Shown here: piece by piece, positions 8,531-14,504 of the stretch | Layout: the number at the start of each line of letters is the position of its first letter | How positions within the stretch are numbered: position 1 is the stretch's first letter | Source: Candidatus Hadersleviella danica | GTDB taxonomy: Bacteria; Chloroflexota; Anaerolineae; Promineifilales; Promineifilaceae | Reading direction: 5' to 3' | Length of the DNA stretch: 14,504 nt | NCBI GenBank assembly: GCA_016711405.1 | Contig: JADJSZ010000073.1 | Span: 1-14,504 of the forward strand | Translations under genes and position numbers: made by a program | The notes under the pieces: model-generated | Databases searched by the model: none | What the model was told of the DNA's origin: nothing | The model's input: the letters and a program-made list of their open reading frames with translations, nothing else

Positions 8531-10537
8531 ATGGATTCCAAGCTGTCCCGCTGGTGCGATACCGTCATTGAAATTGGGTGCCTCATCGCCCTTCTTGCCG
8601 CCCCCCTCTTCTTCAACATTCATTCCGACCGCGTCTTTGAACCCGACAAGCTGACCCTTCTGCGGTCTCTGGCGCTGTTTCTATCCTGCGTTTGGCTGGT
8701 CAAATTTGTAGACCAAGGGCATTGGCGCAGTTGGGAGTGGGCGCGGTGGCAGAACCCCCGCGCCATCTGGCACACCCCGTTTGTGTTGCCCGTGGTCGCC
8801 TTGGCCGTGGTCTACTTGCTGTCCACCCTGTTTTCCGTCACCCCACGGGTGAGTTGGGCGGGGTCTTACCAGCGGTTGCAGGGAACCTACACCACCCTTT
8901 CCTACCTCGTCATCTTCGCCCTTGCCGTGCAGACATTTCGCACGGCCGCCCAGATTCAACGAGCGGTGACGGCCGTCATCATCGCCACCATCCCCGTGGC
9001 CCTGTACGGCATGTTGCAACGGTTCGGGCTAGACCCCCTGCCGTGGGGTGGCAATGTCCAAACCCGTATCGCGGGGCACATGGGCAACGCCATTTTTATT
9101 GCCGCCTATCTCATTATGGGCGTGCCGCTCACCCTCGGCCGAATCATCAACTCCTTCTGGCACATCCTGAGCGATGAGGAGCTAAACCCCGCCGATATTA
9201 TTCGCTCTTCCATTTATATCTTCGTCTTCGCCATCCAACTGATTGCCATTTGGTGGTCGGGCAGTCGGGGGCCGCAATTGGGGTTGGGCGTGGGCTTATT
9301 TGCCTTCGTCCTCATTTTCCTTGTCGCCCTGCGGAACAGTGTGCAGGGCAAAACAGGCTACAGCGGCCGAGACCTCGCCCTGTCCGCACTGGGCACTGTG
9401 TTGCCGCTGGCCAGCTTTGGCGCGGCCGTGGCCATGCGCTCCAGCGTCGGCGATTCCAGCTCGGTGCTGATTTTCGGCGGGGGGGTGGCGCTAACCGTGC
9501 TTCTGCTCTTTATTTTGGTGGCCGTGCGGCGCGGCTGGCTATGGCTGTGGCTCAGTTGGATTCAAGTCGTGTTGGTCATGGGGGCGTTTTTGCTGGCCTT
9601 TAACTTTGTGCCTCCCGCCACCGAAGCGGCGACGGCCAACCCCATTACGGCCACCTTTGATGCGTGGCGAGGGGTGCAGGGCATCGGCCGTTTGGGGCGG
9701 ATGCTCGAGGCCGATGGCGGTACGGGACGGGTGCGCGTCCTCATTTGGGAGGGCACTGTGAATTTGGTGTTGCCCCATGAGCCGCTCGATTTCCCCGATG
9801 GGTCGCAAGACACATGGAACTTCCTGCGGCCGTTTATCGGCTACGGCCCCGAGGCGATGTATGTCGCCTACAACAGCTTTTACCCGCCTGAACTCGCCTC
9901 GCTGGAAGCCCGCAACGCCTCGCCCGACCGCTCCCACAACGAAACATGGGACGCGCTGGTTATTACAGGGTTGTTTGGCTTTTTGGCGTGGCAATGGCTC
10001 TACCTGACCATGTTTTATCATGGCTTCCGCTGGTTGGGGGTAGCCCAAAGCAAATTCGACCGCAATTTGCTTGTCGGATTGTGGGTGGGCGTGGGTGCGG
10101 CCGTGGCCATCGCCTTCTCGCTCTGGCGCGGCCCCGCCTATATTGGCGTTTCGTGGCCGCTCGGCAACATTATTGGGTTGATTGCCTACCTCATTTATTA
10201 CGCCATCACCGCCAAACCCGCCCAAGGGGAGCAAAATAATCCCTTCTCGGCCGAGCGGCTCCTGCTCATCGCCCTGCTGGGCGGCATGATTGCCCATTAT
10301 GTCGAAATCCATTTTGGGATTGCCATCGCCGTCACCCGCGTCCACTTCTTCATGTTCGCCGCGTTGATGCTCGTTTTGGGCACGCAACAAGCCACGGCCG
10401 ACGAAGCGGCCGAGGCGGAACCCTCCCCACCACGGGCAAACAACGCCGCCCTGTTGTCGTTGCCGCCCGCCCTGCCACAGGCTGGGGCGCACCTGCGGCC
10501 ATGTGGAGCTTCCTCCTCGCCCTCATCATTGCCTTGA
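8531..10537 (+). CDS. O-antigen ligase/polymerase-like membrane protein (N-terminal part)
   Basis: This polytopic inner-membrane protein resembles the Wzy_C/O-antigen ligase family, which joins or polymerises surface glycans. It has 668 residues and many hydrophobic segments (for example 12-30, 44-60, 83-101, 122-136, 147-160, 184-203, 228-242, 254-267). WSGSRGPQLG (242-251) matches the conserved Arg-Gly stretch. DRSHNETWDALVITGLFG (466-483) matches the large-loop signature that usually reads D.AHN..LD.L...GL.G. ATG 8531 is preceded by AAGGA with a rather long 13-base gap. From about residue 632 the sequence (Ala/Pro/Ser rich, ending at 10537) looks out of frame, and a -1 change joins it to the next frame. 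The protein is probably the first half of a larger ligase-TPR protein. Sugar substrate unknown. Confidence 0.75.
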   Translation: MDSKLSRWCDTVIEIGCLIALLAAPLFFNIHSDRVFEPDKLTLLRSLALFLSCVWLVKFVDQGHWRSWEWARWQNPRAIWHTPFVLPVVALAVVYLLSTLFSVTPRVSWAGSYQRLQGTYTTLSYLVIFALAVQTFRTAAQIQRAVTAVIIATIPVALYGMLQRFGLDPLPWGGNVQTRIAGHMGNAIFIAAYLIMGVPLTLGRIINSFWHILSDEELNPADIIRSSIYIFVFAIQLIAIWWSGSRGPQLGLGVGLFAFVLIFLVALRNSVQGKTGYSGRDLALSALGTVLPLASFGAAVAMRSSVGDSSSVLIFGGGVALTVLLLFILVAVRRGWLWLWLSWIQVVLVMGAFLLAFNFVPPATEAATANPITATFDAWRGVQGIGRLGRMLEADGGTGRVRVLIWEGTVNLVLPHEPLDFPDGSQDTWNFLRPFIGYGPEAMYVAYNSFYPPELASLEARNASPDRSHNETWDALVITGLFGFLAWQWLYLTMFYHGFRWLGVAQSKFDRNLLVGLWVGVGAAVAIAFSLWRGPAYIGVSWPLGNIIGLIAYLIYYAITAKPAQGEQNNPFSAERLLLIALLGGMIAHYVEIHFGIAIAVTRVHFFMFAALMLVLGTQQATADEAAEAEPSPPRANNAALLSLPPALPQAGAHLRPCGASSSPSSLP

Positions 10538-12438
10538 TGGCTTTCTCCTTCACCAATTACTCCCCCCCGCCCGGCAAAGTCATCCAATCAATGGCCGATT
10601 TGCCCACAGCGGCCGAGATTTTCAGCCAATCCTTCTTTGTCAACCCCGCCAAACAGTTTGCCGAATCGCCGTTTCTCTTCCTCGTGCTGGTCATGTCGTG
10701 GCTCTTGGGCACGCTGTTGGCCGTTAGCGAGATGGTGCGCAGTGGCCTCATCACCCTAACGACGGCCGCCACGCCGACCCGCAAAGAGAGCAAAGCCCAG
10801 CCCAACCACCACAAAATCGCGCTGGCTTTGTTCGGCACGGGGGCGCTGATGGGCTTGGTGTTGTTGTTGATAGGGTTGTTTGGCCAAAGTATGGGGGTGG
10901 ATGTGGCCGCGTGGGGCACAACCCAGCGCATTGGCCACCTGACAGTGGCGCCGCTGGTGCTGTTGCTGTGTGTGCAAGCGGCCGTGCCGCTCCTGCGCGG
11001 CCGTCCCCAAGCGCATGTCACAGCGGGCACTGTGGCGGCCGTCCTCTTCGCCCTCAGCTTGCCCCTCCTGATTGCGGGTGGGGGCTGGTACGCCGCTTTT
11101 ATGCTGGTGGCCAGCGGCTTTGTGCTTTATCTGTTGTGGGATACGGCCGTGGCCAACATCGCCACCCCCGCCCTCACCATCAGCCTAACCTCGTTTGTGG
11201 GTGGCCTGATTTTCGCGCTTGTCCACGCCAACCAACTGCGCGGCGGCATGATTACCCCCGCTGGGGTGAATGCCGAAACGCCCGAAACAGTGCGCCGCGT
11301 GGCCGAAGCTGTGCAATATGCGGGCATTCTCAACCCGATTTACCTGTTTATCTTCACCTTCTTGCTGGTCACGGCCGTGCTGATTGTCCTGCCCCGCCCC
11401 GCCAAAACGAGCGGCTCCAACGCAGGCTGGATTGCCCTGCCCATCCTCCTCCTTGCGGGGCTGATTGGCTTGCGCGAAACCAACTTGCAAGTGGTGCAAG
11501 CGGACATCATCTACAAGCGCGGCAAGCCGTTTGATTCCCAAGCACCCAGCGCCGCCGCCCAAGACCGCGCCCAAGGGTTGATTTTGTGGGATAACGCCAT
11601 TGCCATCTATGAAAAAGCGTTGGAGTTGGCTCCCAACGAGGATTTCTACTATTTGTGGCTCGGCCGTGCCTACCTCGAGAAAGCGACCCTTGTGGCGGCC
11701 AACCCCACCGAGCGGGATGCGATTCTGACCACGGCCGAGGAAAGTCTCTTCGTCGCCCAACGCATCAACCCGCTCAACACCGACCACACGGCCAACTTGG
11801 CTCGGCTGAACACGCGCTGGGCGGGCTTGCTGGGAGCCAGCAACCCCGGACAAGCGGAAAAGGTGGAAGATGCCCAAGCGTATTACCGCGCCGCCATCTC
11901 GCTTAGCCCCCAAAATGCGGTGGTGCGCAACGAGTACGGCCGCATGACCTACTCCTTCTCGCAAAGCTGTGCGGAGGCGATGCCCATTTATGAGGAATCG
12001 CGCACGGCCGACCCCTTCTACGCCCAAACGCCGCTGGAAATGGCCGAAATCCAAATTGCCTGCGCCACCAACACGGAAGACACGGCCGAACGCGCCACCT
12101 ATTACGATGACATCATGGCCAATTTGGAGGAGGGGTTGCGGATTGCGACGGAAGTGACGATGAAGGATCGGCCGCCTGTGGGCCAAGTGTGGGCGCGGGC
12201 GGCACAGGCGTTTGCAGGTTGGGAAGAGTGGGATATGGCCATTGCCGCCTATGAGGTGTTGTTGGAGCGAGCGGATAACCCGATTCCCGTCTGGCAAACG
12301 CACATCCAAATTGCCACGGCCTATAATGCCCAAGGGGAGACGGAGTTGGCTCTAGCGCAAGCGAATATCGCCAAAGAGGATGCCCCGGCCGAGGTGCTGA
12401 CACAGATTGAGGCGTTTATCGGCACAATCGGGCAGTAA
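10501..12438 (+). CDS. Membrane-TPR protein, probable C-terminal half of the ligase-like protein
   Basis: This frame gives 645 residues from ATG 10501 and overlaps the previous gene by 37 bp. About nine hydrophobic segments lie in residues 4-325 (for example 4-17, 58-77, 106-127, 149-165, 173-193, 279-297, 310-324). A soluble region of TPR-like helices follows: AIAIYEKALELAPNEDFYYLWLGRAYLEKA, AQAYYRAAISLSPQNAVVRNEYGR and WDMAIAAYEVLLERADNP. Such TPR tails are found behind O-antigen-ligase-like membrane domains in Chloroflexota. No clear Shine-Dalgarno precedes 10501, and the frame is open back to 10240, which favours one ancestral protein over a separate gene. Alternatives are translational coupling or frameshifting. 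The strong hairpin at 12474-12512 ends the unit. Confidence 0.75.
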   Translation: MWSFLLALIIALMAFSFTNYSPPPGKVIQSMADLPTAAEIFSQSFFVNPAKQFAESPFLFLVLVMSWLLGTLLAVSEMVRSGLITLTTAATPTRKESKAQPNHHKIALALFGTGALMGLVLLLIGLFGQSMGVDVAAWGTTQRIGHLTVAPLVLLLCVQAAVPLLRGRPQAHVTAGTVAAVLFALSLPLLIAGGGWYAAFMLVASGFVLYLLWDTAVANIATPALTISLTSFVGGLIFALVHANQLRGGMITPAGVNAETPETVRRVAEAVQYAGILNPIYLFIFTFLLVTAVLIVLPRPAKTSGSNAGWIALPILLLAGLIGLRETNLQVVQADIIYKRGKPFDSQAPSAAAQDRAQGLILWDNAIAIYEKALELAPNEDFYYLWLGRAYLEKATLVAANPTERDAILTTAEESLFVAQRINPLNTDHTANLARLNTRWAGLLGASNPGQAEKVEDAQAYYRAAISLSPQNAVVRNEYGRMTYSFSQSCAEAMPIYEESRTADPFYAQTPLEMAEIQIACATNTEDTAERATYYDDIMANLEEGLRIATEVTMKDRPPVGQVWARAAQAFAGWEEWDMAIAAYEVLLERADNPIPVWQTHIQIATAYNAQGETELALAQANIAKEDAPAEVLTQIEAFIGTIGQ

Positions 12439-12473
12439 CGGACAAATAGATTCGGCCGCTGTACGCCCAAATA

Positions 12474-12512
12474 GAAAGAGCCTTGGGATCTTGAAGACCC
12501 CAAGGCTCTTTC
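12474..12512. terminator. Strong 14-bp hairpin terminator
   Basis: GAAAGAGCCTTGGG (12474-12487) and CCCAAGGCTCTTTC (12499-12512) are perfectly complementary around an 11-base loop. The sequence after it (GTTTCTC) is only moderately T-rich. It lies 36 bases after the TPR stop codon and between converging genes, so it may act on both strands. The remaining bases to 12611 show nothing further. Confidence 0.7.
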
Positions 12513-12611
12513 GTTTCTCATCACACCAACACACGTTCGCTCTGCGCCCTGCAATAAGTCCGACCCTAAAGGATTGAGAAAATATCCAAGCAGGTGAAGT
12601 CTGCGACTGAC

Positions 12612-13046
12612 TTAACGCTTAAATGGGTTGATAACACGCAACGTGCCTTCAACCAACAATCCATCGTGCATGTCTTCCGAATAAATGGTGATGGCTTCAC
12701 TCTGCAAGGCACTGGCGACAAGAAGGCTATCCCAAAAAGAGATGGCATATCGATCACGGATACGGGAAGCGGATATGAGCGCTTCATACCCAAACGGAAT
12801 AATCGTATATTGTTGATAAAACGAAGTGATGAGCGATTGAATTTCTGATTCCGAAAAACCCGCTTTGCGAATTAAATTGGCCGATACCTCGTTGACGACT
12901 TGGGTGCTCATCACAATGTTGGGGGTATTTTGGATAAGGGTTTTGGCACGGGCTTGCTTCAACTCATCTCCACCCGTGATAAACGCATAGAGCCAAATAT
13001 TGCTGTCTATAAAATGCGTGGACAGTTCTCCGATATTACCGCTCAT
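12612..13046 (-). CDS. PIN-domain toxin (VapC-like) of a type II toxin-antitoxin pair
   Basis: This 144-residue protein has the full acidic set of a PIN ribonuclease: Asp14 (FIDSNIWLY), Glu53 (VVNEVSANL), Asp106 (ISFWDSLLVASA) and Asp125 (IYSEDMHDG). VapC-type toxins cleave tRNA or rRNA when released from their antitoxin; the target here is not predictable. The start at 13046 (MSGNIGEL) has GAGGAA 4 bases upstream and overlaps the antitoxin end by 11 bp, the usual translational coupling. A longer frame to 13112 has no ribosome-binding site. Base composition is lower in GC than the neighbours, and the CGGCCG palindrome common elsewhere is absent, suggesting acquisition by transfer. Confidence 0.88.
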   Translation of the reverse strand: MSGNIGELSTHFIDSNIWLYAFITGGDELKQARAKTLIQNTPNIVMSTQVVNEVSANLIRKAGFSESEIQSLITSFYQQYTIIPFGYEALISASRIRDRYAISFWDSLLVASALQSEAITIYSEDMHDGLLVEGTLRVINPFKR

Positions 13047-13245
13047 AAATTTCCTCTCGGGTAAGGGGGGAAAAATTAGGGACGTGGCGAGGGTTGGCCA
13101 ACAACTGGGCAATCATATTTTCCGTGGGCACAGGGGATTCACTGAGAATAATCACGCGAATGACCTTACTCAATTGAGGGCGGTATGCTTCAGGGATTTG
13201 GATTGTGCCATTGGTAATAGTAGTTTGGAATTCAACGGCATACAT
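13036..13245 (-). CDS. Antitoxin partner of the PIN toxin
   Basis: This is a 69-residue protein, first gene of the toxin-antitoxin unit. Its N-terminal part (MYAVEFQTTITNGTIQIPE, followed by VIRVIILSE) looks like the beta-rich swapped-hairpin or related DNA-binding and dimerisation domain of small antitoxins that accompany PIN toxins. The C-terminal part (PNFSPLTREEIYER) would be the flexible toxin-wrapping tail. AGAGG lies about 5 bases before ATG 13245. A near-consensus promoter lies directly upstream, and antitoxins of this kind usually repress it together with the toxin. The family was assigned by context and pattern, not by search. Confidence 0.8.
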   Translation of the reverse strand: MYAVEFQTTITNGTIQIPEAYRPQLSKVIRVIILSESPVPTENMIAQLLANPRHVPNFSPLTREEIYER

Positions 13246-13293
13246 AAAAGCCTCTTTGTTTGGGGGGAAAATTTAATGGATGGGATGGGTTGC

Positions 13294-13321
13294 AGTATAG
13301 CAAACCGAGAAAAGGTGTCAA
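13294..13321 (-). promoter_or_regulatory. Near-consensus sigma70 promoter of the toxin-antitoxin unit
   Basis: On the - strand, TTGACA (13321-13316) is a perfect -35 and TATACT (13299-13294) is a 5 of 6 -10, with a 16-bp spacer. The start would be near 13287, about 40 bases before the antitoxin ATG. It lies in the short gap after the upstream TPR gene, so the pair can be transcribed on its own. Confidence 0.75.
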
Positions 13322-13351
13322 TGCAGGTTGCTTACGTTGTGGTTTTAGCGA

Positions 13352-14504
13352 TTAGGCTCTCACCAACACCTGTTGATCCGTGAGCAAGGCTTGGGCGGGC
13401 ACGGCCGCTAAAAATTGCGCCCGCTCCTCGGGGTCGGGGATGTTGGCCGCTTGCTCGGCCAGCCACGCCTGCCCCACCGCCCGCATCTCGGCCGCGCCTA
13501 GCTCATCCCCCAGCCCCCGCAACACCTCATAACAGCGCCCATAGGTGAGGCTGGGGCTAGAGGAGCCTTCCAGTGGACACGTTGCCAGCAAAGCCAGAAA
13601 CTGGTTGATGTGGGTGCGGGCGGCCGACTCATCTCCCATCTGCCACGCCACATAAGCCAAACCCGCCACGCTTTCCATCGCCCAGCGGGGCAATTCGGGC
13701 ACGAGCACGGCCGCACGGGCATACGCCTTGTGCGCCTTATCCCACAGTTGCAACCCCACATAGGCATGGCCCAGCGTGGAAAGAGCCGTAATTTCAGTTA
13801 TTTGGGAACGGTGGGCGGTGGCCAAGGCCAACGATTCTTCGGCCAGCGGCAAGGCCTGCCCATATTGCCCTTGGTGCAGGTAGAGCCGCGCCCACCCTTC
13901 CAAGGGATACATGCGCAAGACGGGGTTGTTGAGTTGGTCGTATAAAGCGATGGATTGTTGAAAGTGGGTTGCGGCGGCTGAATATTGCCCCAACTGGCGC
14001 AATACATCCCCCACATTGTTGTACAAACTGGCGGCCGTGTACCAATCCTCAAACTCAACGGAGATGGCTAACGCTTGTTGCCAGTGGGTACGCGCCCCTG
14101 TGTAGCGGCCGTGGCGAATGCTGGCCGCCCCCAAAAAATTATGCACAAACCGTTGCAACCAGCGGTCGGCCAGCCCATCTACCAAAGCCAACACCTCGGT
14201 TTGATAGGGGGTATCGTAGTCGTGGAGCAAATCGAGCCGCGCCAAACTAACGACAACAATCATTTGATTGCCTAGCTCACGCGCCAAAGCCAAAGCGTGT
14301 TCGCTGTGGCTACGCCCCTCGGGGATGTGGTCTTGCAGGGTGTGCCATTCTGCCCACATATGGTGGCCATAGAGTTGGTAGGTGGGGGGCAGGGTTTCCA
14401 AGGAAGGCAACGTGGCCAAAAGGTCGTGAGCCGCTTCGTAATTCCCCAAACGCAGGTGCAAATTGGCATGGGCAAGGAGCAAATCGTGGGCAAAGGAGTT
14501 CGGT
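13352..14504 (-). CDS. TPR-repeat protein, 3' part only
   Basis: The frame is open to the window edge, so the N-terminus is missing; 384 codons including the stop are visible. The TTG at 14482 is not credible as a start because the reading frame continues upstream as sensible TPR sequence (PNSFAHDLLLAHANLH). The protein is a string of about eight 34-40-residue helical repeats, for example LRLGNYEAAHDLLATL, SLYNNVGDVLRQLGQYSAAATHFQQSIALY, GWARLYLHQGQYGQALPLAEESLALA and STLGHAYVGLQLWDKAHKAYARAA. Repeats of this length and spacing form the C-terminal part of MalT/AfsR-like ATPase regulators and similar large signalling proteins that are common in Chloroflexota. The missing N-terminal domain would decide this. 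No catalytic motif is visible here. No terminator is evident between it and the toxin-antitoxin promoter. Confidence 0.85.
   Translation of the reverse strand, partial: PNSFAHDLLLAHANLHLRLGNYEAAHDLLATLPSLETLPPTYQLYGHHMWAEWHTLQDHIPEGRSHSEHALALARELGNQMIVVVSLARLDLLHDYDTPYQTEVLALVDGLADRWLQRFVHNFLGAASIRHGRYTGARTHWQQALAISVEFEDWYTAASLYNNVGDVLRQLGQYSAAATHFQQSIALYDQLNNPVLRMYPLEGWARLYLHQGQYGQALPLAEESLALATAHRSQITEITALSTLGHAYVGLQLWDKAHKAYARAAVLVPELPRWAMESVAGLAYVAWQMGDESAARTHINQFLALLATCPLEGSSSPSLTYGRCYEVLRGLGDELGAAEMRAVGQAWLAEQAANIPDPEERAQFLAAVPAQALLTDQQVLVRA

Noticed and set aside
10421..10440. Classical programmed -1 ribosomal frameshift site
   Set aside because: The bases do not fit the X-XXY-YYZ slippery pattern in the upstream frame; mutation or sequencing error is simpler.
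14272..14493. Other-frame proteins opposite or inside the terminal TPR gene
   Set aside because: They are shadows of a clear TPR coding frame that runs through the window end.

Overview
The window most likely comes from a member of the Chloroflexota, probably Anaerolineae or a related lineage. This is an inference from gene style: a lipoprotein with a very long Pro/Thr/Ala linker, an O-antigen-ligase-type membrane protein continuing into a TPR region, a large cytoplasmic TPR protein, and high-GC coding sequence. No taxonomic marker other than the 23S and 5S rRNA is present, and those were read by eye only.

Layout. Positions 1-343 are a leader with a hairpin terminator (87-114), a two-copy 21-bp repeat and the 5' arm of the 23S processing stem. 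A complete 23S rRNA (about 344-3239) and 5S rRNA (about 3314-3433) follow on the + strand. They end in a terminator fused to the 5S end helix and a second terminator at 3512-3541. No 16S or tRNA gene is visible. On the - strand, 3689-4618 encodes a secreted lipoprotein with two tandem OB-fold-like repeats and a good sigma70 promoter. On the + strand come glmS (5232-7073), preceded by about 300 bp of structured leader with its own terminator-like hairpin, then a decayed hutF (about 7171-8360, lacking its N-terminus and frameshifted near the C-terminus). Next is a membrane protein pair (8531-10537 and 10501-12438) that reads like one O-antigen-ligase/TPR protein split by a -1 frame change. A strong hairpin terminator at 12474-12512 closes this block. 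On the - strand are a PIN toxin (12612-13046) and its antitoxin (13036-13245) with a near-consensus promoter, and the 3' part of a TPR protein that runs off the window end.

How it fits together. The block is mostly housekeeping: ribosomal RNA, the first step of amino-sugar synthesis (GlmS makes glucosamine-6-phosphate for cell-surface polymers), and a surface-glycan polymerase or ligase-like protein. Any functional link between glmS and the ligase-like protein is only suggestive, because the hutF remnant and a repeat hairpin separate them. The toxin-antitoxin pair looks like a recent insertion.

The most unusual signals are: (i) very strong enrichment of the palindrome CGGCCG, about 58 copies by eye in about 11 kb, in different reading frames and absent from the toxin-antitoxin island; (ii) several intergenic inverted repeats built from 6-7-bp purine-rich units; (iii) the glmS leader; (iv) two apparently frame-disrupted genes; (v) an A2057-U2611 pair in the 23S macrolide-binding region. 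I saw no CRISPR array, transposase, phage gene or defence cluster other than the toxin-antitoxin pair.
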